Shown here: in pieces, positions 50,526 through 59,391 of the stretch | Layout of the letters: each line of letters opens with the position of its first letter | How positions within the stretch are numbered: the stretch's first letter is position 1 | NCBI GenBank assembly: GCA_900115795.1 | Contig: FOXT01000015.1 | Coordinates: forward strand, 1-64,000 | Length of the DNA stretch: 64,000 bases | DNA from: Lachnospiraceae bacterium XBB1006 | GTDB taxonomy: Bacteria; Bacillota; Clostridia; Lachnospirales; Lachnospiraceae | Reading direction: 5' to 3' | Notes under the pieces: generated by a model | What the model was told of the DNA's origin: nothing | The model's database searches: none | What the model saw: the letters and a program-made list of their open reading frames with translations, nothing else | Position numbers and translations under genes: made by a program

Positions 50526-52718
50526 ATGTCATTAAAAATTGCATTGGCAGGTAACCCAAACAGTGGTAAGACAACATTGTTTAATGCATTGACGGGTTCA
50601 AACCAGTTTGTGGGAAACTGGCCTGGAGTAACGGTAGAGAAGAAAGAGGGTAAACTGAAAGGACATAAGGATGTGATCATCATGGATTTGCCTGGAATCT
50701 ATTCCTTATCTCCTTATACCTTAGAGGAAGTTGTAGCACGTAATTATTTAATCAATGAGAAACCGGATGCTATCTTAAATATTGTAGATGGAACCAACAT
50801 TGAGCGCAACTTGTACTTAACGACACAAATCATGGAATTGGGTATTCCGGTAATTATGGCTGTTAACATGATGGATTTGGTAACTAAGAATGGTGACCAG
50901 ATTTATTTGGAAAAATTAAAGAAAGCCATGGGCTGCGAAGTTGTAGAAATATCTGCACTCAAGGGTACCGGAATTGAAAAAGCGGCGGAAAAGGCTGTTG
51001 CACTTGCACAGAGCAAGGCAAAGACTCCGGCGATTCATGAATTTAGCGAGAAAGCAGAGAGCATCATCTCTAAAGTAGAAGACAAACTTGCAGGAATTTG
51101 TGATGCAGAGCAGAAACGATTTTTTGCAATTAAGTTACTTGAACAGGATGAGAAGATTTATGAACAGATGAAATCAGTTCCGAATGTAGACGCGGAAATT
51201 AAGGAAATGGAAGATGCCTTTGATGATGATACCGAAAGCATTATCACCAATGAGCGTTATACGTATATTTCTAAGATTATTAAAGAGTGTGTAACGAAGA
51301 ATAAGGCAAAGACGTTAACGGTATCGGATCGTTTGGATAAAATTCTTACCCATCGTATTTTAGCCTTGCCAATCTTTGCACTTGTAATGTATATTGTATA
51401 TTATGTATCGGTTACAACCGTTGGAACGTTGGCGACGGATTGGGCAAACGATCAGTTGCTTGGAGATGATGGATGGCACTTGTTCCACTATGGACCGTTT
51501 ATTCCGGGTCTTCATGCAGTCGTAGGAAACTTCCTTGAAAGCATTCATTGCGCAGAGTGGCTGACCGGTTTGATTAACGATGGTATTGTAGCCGGTGTGG
51601 GTGCAGTGCTTGGATTTGTTCCGCAGATGTTGATTTTGTTTATTTTCCTTGGCTTCTTAGAGGCTTGTGGATATATGGCGCGTGTAGCGTTTATCATGGA
51701 TAGAATTTTCCGTCGTTTTGGTTTGTCCGGTAAATCGTTCATTCCGATGTTAATTGGTAGCGGATGCGGAATTCCTGGTATTATGGCTTCCCGTACCATT
51801 GAAAGTGACCGGGATCGTAAGATGACCATTATGACAACAACCTTCGTTCCGTGTGGTGCGAAGTTACCGATTATCGGTTTGATTGCCGGCGCATTTTTCG
51901 GAAATGCAGGATGGGTGTCCACCAGTGCTTACTTTGTGGGTGTGGCAGCGATTATCTGTTCCGGTATTATTCTGAAAAAGACCCGGATGTTTGTGGGCGA
52001 TCCGGCACCGTTTGTTATGGAACTTCCGGCTTATCATATGCCAACAGTAACCAATGTACTTCGTAGTATGTGGGAGCGTGCATGGTCCTTCATTAAAAAA
52101 GCGGGAACCGTTATTTTGCTTTCCACAATTGTTGTGTGGTTCTTAATGAGCTTTGGCTGGACAGATGGTGGCTTTGGCATGATTGATCAGGAGACACAGC
52201 TTGACAGCTCTATCTTAGCAAAAGTCGGTACGGCAATTGCTTGGATTTTTGCACCGCTTGGATGGACCCAGGGAGGACAGGGATGGAAGATGGCAGCGGC
52301 AGCTTTCACCGGTCTTGTAGCAAAAGAGAATGTGGTTGCAACCTTTGGTATGCTGTTTGGATACGGAAGTGAAGTTGCAGAAGCAGGAAATGAATATTGG
52401 AAAAATTTAGCAGCGGTTATGACACCGATTGCCGGATATGGATTCCTGGTATTTAACTTATTGTGTGCACCTTGCTTTGCAGCAATGGGAGCAATTAAAC
52501 GTGAAATGAACAATGCAAAATGGTTCTGGTTTGCCATTGGATATCAGTGTATTTTAGCATATGCGGTTTCCCTTTGTATTTATCAGATTGGAACCCTGCT
52601 TACCGGTGGCGGTTTTGGAATTGGAACGGTTGTAGCGTTGATTATTGTAATTGCATTTGGCTATTTATTATTCCGTCCGGCGAAGAAAGTAACAGCAGCG
52701 CATTTGCAGACTGCATAG
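50526..52718 (+). CDS. feoB: Ferrous iron transporter FeoB
   Basis: 730 aa. N-terminal GTPase: G1 AGNPNSGKTTLFNALTG, G2 GVTVEKKEG, G3 DLPGIYSL, G4 NMMD. A helical guanine-dissociation-inhibitor segment (~170-265) leads into the membrane pore with two Gate motifs, one around GSGCGIPGIMASRT and PCGAKLPI and the second containing VAKENVVATFGM. It imports Fe2+, the main iron form for an anaerobe. AAAGGAGAG precedes the ATG. Confidence 0.97.
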   Translation: MSLKIALAGNPNSGKTTLFNALTGSNQFVGNWPGVTVEKKEGKLKGHKDVIIMDLPGIYSLSPYTLEEVVARNYLINEKPDAILNIVDGTNIERNLYLTTQIMELGIPVIMAVNMMDLVTKNGDQIYLEKLKKAMGCEVVEISALKGTGIEKAAEKAVALAQSKAKTPAIHEFSEKAESIISKVEDKLAGICDAEQKRFFAIKLLEQDEKIYEQMKSVPNVDAEIKEMEDAFDDDTESIITNERYTYISKIIKECVTKNKAKTLTVSDRLDKILTHRILALPIFALVMYIVYYVSVTTVGTLATDWANDQLLGDDGWHLFHYGPFIPGLHAVVGNFLESIHCAEWLTGLINDGIVAGVGAVLGFVPQMLILFIFLGFLEACGYMARVAFIMDRIFRRFGLSGKSFIPMLIGSGCGIPGIMASRTIESDRDRKMTIMTTTFVPCGAKLPIIGLIAGAFFGNAGWVSTSAYFVGVAAIICSGIILKKTRMFVGDPAPFVMELPAYHMPTVTNVLRSMWERAWSFIKKAGTVILLSTIVVWFLMSFGWTDGGFGMIDQETQLDSSILAKVGTAIAWIFAPLGWTQGGQGWKMAAAAFTGLVAKENVVATFGMLFGYGSEVAEAGNEYWKNLAAVMTPIAGYGFLVFNLLCAPCFAAMGAIKREMNNAKWFWFAIGYQCILAYAVSLCIYQIGTLLTGGGFGIGTVVALIIVIAFGYLLFRPAKKVTAAHLQTA

Positions 52719-52732
52719 GAAAGGAGTAACGT

Positions 52733-52861
52733 ATGGGAACCTTTGTTGTTGGAACAATTTTGCTGATTGTGGTAGGATTGGTTATTTATAAACTTTATAA
52801 AGATAAGAAGAATGGTAAAGGATGTAGTGGTAATTGTGGAAGCTGCAAAGGATGCCATTGA
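52733..52861 (+). CDS. FeoB-associated Cys-rich membrane protein
   Basis: 42 aa. A single N-terminal membrane helix (FVVGTILLIVVGLVIYKLY) followed by a basic stretch and a cysteine tail GCSGNCGSCKGCH, the plan of PF12669-type proteins found after feoB. The cysteines may bind iron or an Fe-S cluster near the cytoplasmic gate. Behind AAAGGAG, 14 bp after feoB. Confidence 0.9.
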   Translation: MGTFVVGTILLIVVGLVIYKLYKDKKNGKGCSGNCGSCKGCH

Positions 52862-52865
52862 TGAC

Positions 52866-52917
52866 GAGTAAAAAAGAGGCTTTGCACGAAGTATTTGTGC
52901 GGAGCTTCTTTTTTGTA
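52866..52917 (+). terminator. Terminator of the feo operon
   Basis: AAAAAGAGGCT...GCAC / GTGC...AGCTTCTTTTTT stem with T-run. Confidence 0.8.
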
Positions 52918-53077
52918 AGGCTTATAAGACGGAAGGAAGAAGCAAGATGTGAAAAAATAATATTGGGTTAAAGAAGTTAATGTGAACAACAAAAAAGTGC
53001 ATTTCTTTTTTGGGGGTGCTGTGCTATAATACCCTTAAGTAAAGCACTAAATTCTTCAAGAAAAGAGGGATGACAAG

Positions 53078-53194
53078 ATGATATTAATAGGTATTATCGG
53101 AATCGCTGTTGTAACGGTTGTTGTTGTCGTTGCGGCTACGGTTGCTTCCATTGTTGCAGGTGTGGAAGCCAGAGAGGATAACGATAACGTATAA
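53078..53194 (+). CDS. Small single-pass membrane peptide, 38 aa
   Basis: MILIGIIGIAVVTVVVVVAA begins a hydrophobic helix that ends in an acidic tail EAREDNDNV. An AAGAGGGA site precedes the ATG and a TATAAT lies at about 53024. The following hairpin ends the unit, so it looks like a self-contained gene. No family recognised. Confidence 0.6.
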   Translation: MILIGIIGIAVVTVVVVVAATVASIVAGVEAREDNDNV

Positions 53195-53216
53195 TCGAAA
53201 CTGGAGAGAACGAACG

Positions 53217-53255
53217 TGACGCCACGATGGGATTCTGTCGTGGCGTTTTGCGTGT
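53217..53255 (+). terminator. Terminator after the small membrane peptide
   Basis: ACGCCACGA / TCGTGGCGT perfect stem with a 10-nt loop and TTTTG. It lies inside the longer upstream frame of trmO, which argues against the earlier GTG start of that gene. Confidence 0.75.
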
Positions 53256-53275
53256 GGAAAGGGAAGGATAGACGG

Positions 53276-53977
53276 ATGCAAATAGAACCAATCGCATATA
53301 TTTATACGGATTTTGAAGAAAAATTTGGAATACCCCGGCAAAGTGGCTTGATTGAAGAACTGGAAGGCAGAATTGTATTTGAACCGGCGTATCGCAGCAA
53401 GGAAGCGTTTCGTGGATTGTTGGATTATGACTATGTATGGCTGTTGTGGGGATTTTCAAAAAATCACAAACGGCCCTTTAATGCCACGGTGAAGCCACCA
53501 CGGTTGGGCGGAAATGTGCGTATGGGGGTATTTGCAACCCGTTCCCCGTATCATCCCAATGAAATCGGGATGTCTTGTGTGAAATTAAAGGAACTGTATT
53601 TTGATGAACAATTAGGACCGGTTATGCTTGTTGGCGGCGTAGATCAGCTAAATAAAACTCCAATATATGATATAAAACCTTATATTCCATATACGGATAG
53701 CCATCCGGAAGCGAAGGGAGGATTCGCACAGGAAGTAAAGGATTATGCCCTGGAGGTGGTCTTTCCGGAAGCGCTGCGTGAGGTTTTCACTGAAGAAAAG
53801 CAGGCGGCAATTATGAAACTATTGGCACAGGATCCAAGACCGGCTTACCAGGAGGATCCTACGCGAAAATATGGCGTATTATTTGCCGGCTATGATGTCC
53901 ACTTCACTGTCGAGAAAGGCGTCTTGACTGTGTATGAAGTGGTGAAAGGAAGGGCAGAAGTTCATGGAAAACTGTAA
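53276..53977 (+). CDS. trmO: tRNA (adenine37-N6)-methyltransferase TrmO
   Basis: 233 aa from the ATG behind GGGAAGG. It methylates t6A37 of tRNA using S-adenosylmethionine. IEPIAYIYTDFEEKFGIPRQ is the family start; FATRSPYHPNEIGMSCVKL is the SAM-binding hallmark; DIKPYIPYTDS follows. Its last 14 bp overlap the radical SAM gene, indicating coupled translation. Confidence 0.92.
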   Translation: MQIEPIAYIYTDFEEKFGIPRQSGLIEELEGRIVFEPAYRSKEAFRGLLDYDYVWLLWGFSKNHKRPFNATVKPPRLGGNVRMGVFATRSPYHPNEIGMSCVKLKELYFDEQLGPVMLVGGVDQLNKTPIYDIKPYIPYTDSHPEAKGGFAQEVKDYALEVVFPEALREVFTEEKQAAIMKLLAQDPRPAYQEDPTRKYGVLFAGYDVHFTVEKGVLTVYEVVKGRAEVHGKL

Positions 53978-54836
53978 TCTTTGTCCAAGAAACTGTAATG
54001 TAAAACGCGGAGAGGGACAGTATGGGTATTGTCATGTGGGAGAAGGATTTAAAATTGGCAGAATTGCTCCGCATATGTGGGAGGAGCCGTGTATAAGCGG
54101 TGAAAAAGGATCCGGAGCCATTTTTTTTGCCGGATGTAATATGGGGTGTGTGTATTGCCAGAATGAAGCACTCTCCCATGGAGAGGCAGGAAAGGATTAC
54201 ACCCTGGAAGCGTTAATGGAGAAGGCGGAGGAATTAGTCAGAAAAGGGTGTCATAACATTAATCTGGTTACGCCAAGTCATTACGTGCAGGCACTGATTC
54301 CGTTTTTGGAAATCTTTCGTAAGAACCATCCGGGAGTGCCGGTTGTTTACAATACGTCTTCTTATGAAAAAGTGGAAGCGTTGCAAGCAATGTCCGGTCT
54401 GGTGGATATCTATATGCCGGATTTGAAATACCTGCAGCCGGATTTGGCAAAACGTTATTCTAATGCGGCAGATTATCCGGAGATTGCAAAAGCGGCGATT
54501 GCTGAGATGGTGGCTCAGTGTTCGCAGCCGGAATTTGAAGAAGAGCAAATGATAAAGGGTGTACTGGTGAGACATTTGGTTTTGCCGGGGTATGTTAAAG
54601 AAAGCAAAGAAATCATTCGTTATCTGTATGAAACGTATGGAAATCGGATTTATCTCAGTATTATGAATCAATATACGCCCTTTGGGCATGTGAAAGCGTA
54701 CCCGGAGATAAATCGAACCTTGCGTGAGGAAGAATATGAAGAAGTAGTTGACTATGCCATTTCGATTGGCGTAGAACAAGGATTCATTCAAGAGGGAGAA
54801 ACATGTAAGGAAAGCTTCATTCCTGAGTTCATTTAG
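53964..54836 (+). CDS. Radical SAM protein, PflX-like (COG1313)
   Basis: 290 aa. Cluster motif CxxxCxxC is C58, C62, C65 in FAGCNMGCVYCQN. The N-terminus has extra cysteines (C4, C7, C11 and C23) that could bind a second metal. The remaining barrel has VYNTSSYE and LPGY segments, as in PflX-like uncharacterised proteins related to activating enzymes. No partner glycyl radical enzyme is nearby. It overlaps trmO. Confidence 0.88.
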   Translation: MENCNLCPRNCNVKRGEGQYGYCHVGEGFKIGRIAPHMWEEPCISGEKGSGAIFFAGCNMGCVYCQNEALSHGEAGKDYTLEALMEKAEELVRKGCHNINLVTPSHYVQALIPFLEIFRKNHPGVPVVYNTSSYEKVEALQAMSGLVDIYMPDLKYLQPDLAKRYSNAADYPEIAKAAIAEMVAQCSQPEFEEEQMIKGVLVRHLVLPGYVKESKEIIRYLYETYGNRIYLSIMNQYTPFGHVKAYPEINRTLREEEYEEVVDYAISIGVEQGFIQEGETCKESFIPEFI

Positions 54837-54947
54837 CTTTGCAAGAAATTTTCTCTAAAAGTCAAAGAAAAGATTGATTTAAGGAAAGAGATGTACTAAA
54901 ATAGTAACGAACTAATTATGAAGAAAGAGACAGGGGGATCCTTAAAC

Positions 54948-56132
54948 ATGAATCAGATGATGGGTTATTTAATCCGTTCGAACCGTATGAAACAGAAGAT
55001 GTCGCAGGAGCAGCTTTGCAAAGGTGTGTGTGCGGTTTCTTACCTTAGCAAGATTGAGGCAGGAATTGCAGAACCGAATGATGAGATTATCCGACAGTTG
55101 TTTGAGCGGTTGGAGATTGAATATACCAGTGATCCGGGAGAAATTGAGGATTTTAGAAACTATTTGTTTCAGTATTTTGATGCTTTTTTCCATCATGAAT
55201 CTACCGTAGAGATGGAAGAGCGGATCTATAAGAACCGAAAGAAGATGGAGAACAGCGAAATATCCATTGAATATCAGTTGTTTTGCATATATAATGCGGG
55301 CGTGGATGATAAGCGTGTTGCAGAGCGATTACTTAAAAATGTGGAACTGTATCGGGATTATATGAGTGAAGATGCGTTGTTTTTGTACTATATGGCCAAG
55401 GGAATGTATGGACAGACAGTACAGGAACGAACCCGTGCATACCAGAAAGCCCGTCAGGTGCGGGATTGTTCATTGGTATATGAGGCACTTATGTATGAAG
55501 CCTTTAATGAAGGGGAGTATCAGGAAGCGTTGAATCATTGTCGCATTGGATATGAGCGTGCCATGCAGGAGGGCTTCTTGCTGGTAGCCAAGCAGATCAG
55601 CTTTTTAGAGGGTGTTTGCTATGGTAACCAGGGAAATATAGACGGAATGTTGAAGGCCTATCGACGTACTAAAGAACTATCCCGTGGGGATAAGCGGATT
55701 GCGGCATCCATTGATTATAATATTGCAACGGTCTATATTGAGCAGAATCGACATAAGGAGGCAATTCCCTATCTGTTGGCAGCATTGAAGCAGGAACAGG
55801 AGGAGAAATCCGCTTTTTTGATTAATCATAAGCTGGCCATGGCCTATGAAATGATGGGCGAGAAACAACTGGGACATGTATATCTTGCCATGGCAGGGAA
55901 GTTGTCCGTAGGACTAAGCAGTATTTATCAGGATATGGTTAAGATGGCGAGGATTCGGTACGAAGAAGATTATATGAACTCCGAAGAGTATGAGACATTG
56001 CTGTTTTCCTTTGGTAATATGGAGAAGAGCATGGGAATTGACTTTGTAAAGTTTTATAAGCCTTATATGGTCGAATGGTTGAAGGCGAAGCGAAAGTATA
56101 AAGAAGCACTTCGTCTGGTGGAAGAAGTCTAG
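54948..56132 (+). CDS. HTH-TPR regulator (RRNPP-like)
   Basis: 394 aa from the ATG behind AGGGGGATC; the earlier ATG at 54918 has no site. Residues ~5-60 are a Cro/C1-type helix-turn-helix (LIRSNRMKQKMSQEQLCKGV, YLSKIEAG). The rest is helical TPR-like repeats, e.g. NIATVYIEQNRHKEAIPYL. Such proteins can be peptide-responsive quorum regulators. The next gene encodes a 55-aa product without a signal peptide, so no mature peptide partner is obvious. Confidence 0.85.
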   Translation: MNQMMGYLIRSNRMKQKMSQEQLCKGVCAVSYLSKIEAGIAEPNDEIIRQLFERLEIEYTSDPGEIEDFRNYLFQYFDAFFHHESTVEMEERIYKNRKKMENSEISIEYQLFCIYNAGVDDKRVAERLLKNVELYRDYMSEDALFLYYMAKGMYGQTVQERTRAYQKARQVRDCSLVYEALMYEAFNEGEYQEALNHCRIGYERAMQEGFLLVAKQISFLEGVCYGNQGNIDGMLKAYRRTKELSRGDKRIAASIDYNIATVYIEQNRHKEAIPYLLAALKQEQEEKSAFLINHKLAMAYEMMGEKQLGHVYLAMAGKLSVGLSSIYQDMVKMARIRYEEDYMNSEEYETLLFSFGNMEKSMGIDFVKFYKPYMVEWLKAKRKYKEALRLVEEV

Positions 56133-56146
56133 GAGAATAGAGAACT

Positions 56147-56314
56147 ATGAAATGTTTGATTTTCAGCAATGATGAGATTACAGAAGAAGAATGTCTTTGT
56201 ATACGTATGGAAGCGTACAAAGATAAGAATGGCAAGGAATTGCCAAAGAAAGTGAAACGTATTATTGGTTGGAAAGGGATTTGCAAGTCCTGTTCGAACC
56301 ACGCGAAGCCGTAA
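56147..56314 (+). CDS. Small cysteine-containing protein, 55 aa
   Basis: Starts MKCLIFSNDEITEEECLC behind TAGGAG, 14 bp after the regulator. There are five cysteines, the last two in GICKSCSNHAKP. It could bind metal or be a small regulator partner. Basic middle, acidic start; no signal peptide. No family recognised. Confidence 0.6.
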   Translation: MKCLIFSNDEITEEECLCIRMEAYKDKNGKELPKKVKRIIGWKGICKSCSNHAKP

Positions 56315-56337
56315 GGCATAAGCAAGGAGGGATGCAT

Positions 56338-56769
56338 ATGGCAGGAATGAATGTTTCCGGTATGTCGCCGACGTATGGTGTAAACCAATATAACATGACG
56401 CAGGAAGAATGCCAAACTTGTAAGAACCGCAAGTATGTGGATGGATCCAATGAGATGGATGTTTCGTTTAAGGCACCGGGGCATATTTCACCGGAGAATA
56501 GTTATGGTGAGGTAATGGCGCATGAGCAGATGCACGTGGCGAACGCCAGGGCAGAGGGTGCAAAGGAAGGACAGGAATTAGTTTCTGCTAATGTAACGTT
56601 GAAAATGGAGCGATGTCCGGAGTGTGGAAAAATGTATACCGCCGGGGGAACGACCACAACAGTAATTCGGAAATCGCAACCGGCGTACAAGGATAATCCG
56701 TACGACGATGCAAGAAAGGTCGTGGATGCAAAGATGTTAGCCGGACAGAAGATTGACGCTGAGGTATAG
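56338..56769 (+). CDS. SprA-related metalloprotease-like protein
   Basis: 143 aa from the ATG behind AAGGAGGG. An HExxH motif occurs in VMAHEQMHVANARAEG, as in SprA-related proteins (PF12118), and two Cys pairs (CQTCKNRKY and CPECGKMY) suggest a zinc ribbon. Function unknown in the family. It ends 25 bp before the pyrophosphatase gene. Confidence 0.7.
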   Translation: MAGMNVSGMSPTYGVNQYNMTQEECQTCKNRKYVDGSNEMDVSFKAPGHISPENSYGEVMAHEQMHVANARAEGAKEGQELVSANVTLKMERCPECGKMYTAGGTTTTVIRKSQPAYKDNPYDDARKVVDAKMLAGQKIDAEV

Positions 56770-56794
56770 GGGAGCAAGAGAGAAAGAGGTTAGA

Positions 56795-58444
56795 ATGAAG
56801 CATAAGAAGAGAACCGTATGGGTAACGGGGCATAAGAACCCGGATACCGATTCTATTTGTTCTGCAATTGCCTACGCATATCTTAAGAATCAGATAAATC
56901 CGGAGTATGAGTATATTCCGGTGCGCGCAGGTCATCGTAACGAGGAAACACACTATGTTTTGGAGTATTTCAAGGTGGAATCACCGCGCTATGTGACGAA
57001 TGTTCAGACGCAGGTAAAGGATATTTCTTATCGTGAAATTGATTTGGTACCGGAGGATATTTCGCTGATGAAGGCATGGAAGATGATGCGGGAGTTAAGC
57101 GTAATGACGCTTCCGGTAGGAAAGGATGAGCGACTGACAGGACTGATTACCATTGGTGATATTGCAACTGCGTATATGGAAGTTGCGGATAGTTGGGTAC
57201 TGTCTGAGGCAAAGACCTATTATCGAAATATTGTGGAGACATTAGAGGCGACGATGGTGGTAGGAGATTTGAACACCCGCTTTGAAAAAGGTAAGGTTAT
57301 GGTGGCTGCCGCCAATCCCAATGAAATGGAAAAATTTATTGAACCCCACGACATGGTGATTGTGGGTAATCGCTACGAGTCACAGCTTTGTGCGATTGAG
57401 ATGGAAGCCGCTTGCCTGATTGTGACGCAGGGAGCCGAGATTTCGATGACCATCGAAAAACTGGCAAGAGAGCGAAACTGTTACATTATTGTAACTCCGT
57501 ATGATACCTTTACAGCGTCCCGCTTATTGAATCAGAGTATGCCGATTGAGCATTTTATGATTAGGGAACAGTTAAATACATTTAAGCCGGAGGATACCAT
57601 GGATCATGTAAAGGAGACCATGGCAAAACTTCGTCATCGTTATTTCCCGATTGTGGATACAAAGGGAAAATTTTTGGGAATGCTTTCGAAACGTAATTTG
57701 TTGGAAAGTATGCCGAAGGCAGTTATTTTGGTGGATCATAATGAAAAGAGTCAGGCTCTTGATGGAATTGAAGAGGCAGAGATTTTGGAAATTATTGATC
57801 ATCATCGTTTGGGAAGTTTAGAAACGATGCAGCCGGTATTTTTCCGGAACCAACCGGTGGGATGTACGGCGACCATCATATATTCTATGTTTTTGGAAAA
57901 TCAAGTGGAAATTCCAAAGAAGATTGCCGGATTGTTATGTAGTGCAATCCTATCAGATACCTTGATGTTCCGTTCTCCAACTTGTACAGCGCTTGATAGG
58001 GAGGCGTGCGAGAAGTTGGCTCAGATTGCGGAAATCCAGGTTGAAAATTTTGCATCGGAGATGTTCCATGCGGCAAGCAATTATGAGGAGCGTCCGGTGG
58101 AGGATATCTTTAAACAGGATTTGAAGAAATTTGCCCTGGGAGATCAGAAATTTGAGATTGGGCAGATTAGCTTCTTATCGGATAAAGACGTAGAAGGATT
58201 GAAAGAACGTGTGCTGGAACATATGCAGGAGCGTATTGACAATGGATTATCCGGAGGAATTTATTTTATGATGACGAACATTGTCAAAGAGCGCACAGAA
58301 TTGTTATTTAAAGGGGCTGGAACACATGAGATAGTAGAAGATGCGTTCCATGAAAACACATTAGAAGATAGCGTGATGTTGCCGGGAGTTGTATCCAGAA
58401 AGAAACAGCTAGTACCGCAATTAATGGCAACCATGCATCAGTAA
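56795..58444 (+). CDS. ppaC: Family II inorganic pyrophosphatase with CBS and DRTGG domains
   Basis: 549 aa from the ATG behind GAAAGAGG. N-terminal DHH part: TGHKNPDTDSICSA. Residues ~65-130 form the first CBS half, ~135-245 a DRTGG domain, ~250-300 the second CBS half. The remaining DHH and DHHA2 parts hold EIIDHHRLGS and the SAILSDTLMF segment. Mn/Co-dependent PPi hydrolysis controlled by adenine nucleotides through the CBS pair is expected for this domain plan. Confidence 0.92.
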   Translation: MKHKKRTVWVTGHKNPDTDSICSAIAYAYLKNQINPEYEYIPVRAGHRNEETHYVLEYFKVESPRYVTNVQTQVKDISYREIDLVPEDISLMKAWKMMRELSVMTLPVGKDERLTGLITIGDIATAYMEVADSWVLSEAKTYYRNIVETLEATMVVGDLNTRFEKGKVMVAAANPNEMEKFIEPHDMVIVGNRYESQLCAIEMEAACLIVTQGAEISMTIEKLARERNCYIIVTPYDTFTASRLLNQSMPIEHFMIREQLNTFKPEDTMDHVKETMAKLRHRYFPIVDTKGKFLGMLSKRNLLESMPKAVILVDHNEKSQALDGIEEAEILEIIDHHRLGSLETMQPVFFRNQPVGCTATIIYSMFLENQVEIPKKIAGLLCSAILSDTLMFRSPTCTALDREACEKLAQIAEIQVENFASEMFHAASNYEERPVEDIFKQDLKKFALGDQKFEIGQISFLSDKDVEGLKERVLEHMQERIDNGLSGGIYFMMTNIVKERTELLFKGAGTHEIVEDAFHENTLEDSVMLPGVVSRKKQLVPQLMATMHQ

Positions 58445-58461
58445 AAAAGAGGAAGGTTTAA

Positions 58462-59355
58462 ATGGTAAGCAGATTTCGCAGAGGTAGTTCGGATGAAGAA
58501 CGGCTACGATTAAAGCAGATAGGCATGATATTCGAGCCGGAAACGGGTTTGTTTAGTTGCAAAATTATAACAGACAGCGGCATGTTTGCAAGTGAGCAGA
58601 TGCTGCAGGTAGTGAAGATTTCACAGGAATATGGAAATGGAATGCTGGCATGCACAGAGGATGAGAGCATTTTGATACAAGGGATAGCCAAGGATCATAC
58701 AAATGAAGTTCTTGCGTGTTTGAAAGAATATGACATTCGCACAGGTGGAACCGGACGACGGGTGCGACCGGTTGTCAGTTGCGAAGAAGGAATATGTGAC
58801 TATGGCATTTATGATGTTAAGAAGCTGGGTGAGAAGTTTCAGGCGTTGTTTTATCATCGCATGAGCGAGGAGGCATTGCCGGAAAAACTGGAGATTGCAC
58901 TGGACGGATGCCCAAACAATTGTTCGGCCTCTACACAATATGATATTGGAATTCACGGCGTACGGGTGCCGGTGTTTAACATGCGTTCCTGTATGGGATG
59001 TATGCGTTGCACAGTTTTGGAAAGTTGCAGCAAAGGAGCCATCAGCAGAGATGCCCATGGGATTGTTGTGAATGAGCAAAAGTGTAGCCGTTGCGGCGAC
59101 TGTGTAAAGGTTTGCCCATATGGAACCACCAGCGAATCCACAGCGGGATATCGTGTTTATGTAGGTGGACGCCGAGGGGAAAAGAATATGATAGGTAGAA
59201 AACTCTCCCGCATTTTTACGACGGAAGAGTCTCTGTTTTCCGTAGTGGATCGTATTATCTTTTTCTATCAGGAAGAAGGACGAAAAGGTGAGCGATTGTT
59301 TGAAACAATTGAAAGAATAGGATTTCGTGAAATGGAAAGAAGAGTGCTGGCGTAA
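58462..59355 (+). CDS. Sulfite/nitrite-reductase-like siroheme protein with 4Fe-4S ferredoxin domain
   Basis: 297 aa. A ferredoxin-like half-domain of nitrite/sulfite reductases comes first. Siroheme/4Fe-4S cysteines follow: VVSCEEGICDYG and LDGCPNNCSAS. Next is a 2[4Fe-4S] ferredoxin part: CMGCMRCTVLESC and CSRCGDCVKVCPYG. It resembles anaerobic sulfite reductase AsrC-type or related electron-transfer proteins. The substrate and partner are unknown; no asrA/asrB is nearby. Confidence 0.82.
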   Translation: MVSRFRRGSSDEERLRLKQIGMIFEPETGLFSCKIITDSGMFASEQMLQVVKISQEYGNGMLACTEDESILIQGIAKDHTNEVLACLKEYDIRTGGTGRRVRPVVSCEEGICDYGIYDVKKLGEKFQALFYHRMSEEALPEKLEIALDGCPNNCSASTQYDIGIHGVRVPVFNMRSCMGCMRCTVLESCSKGAISRDAHGIVVNEQKCSRCGDCVKVCPYGTTSESTAGYRVYVGGRRGEKNMIGRKLSRIFTTEESLFSVVDRIIFFYQEEGRKGERLFETIERIGFREMERRVLA

Positions 59356-59391
59356 TGGCCAGTCTTTTCTTTTTCCGGGAGAGGAAAAAAT

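Noticed and set aside
54948-56314. Secreted signal-peptide quorum system
   Set aside because: The small downstream protein has no signal peptide and no typical C-terminal pheromone segment.
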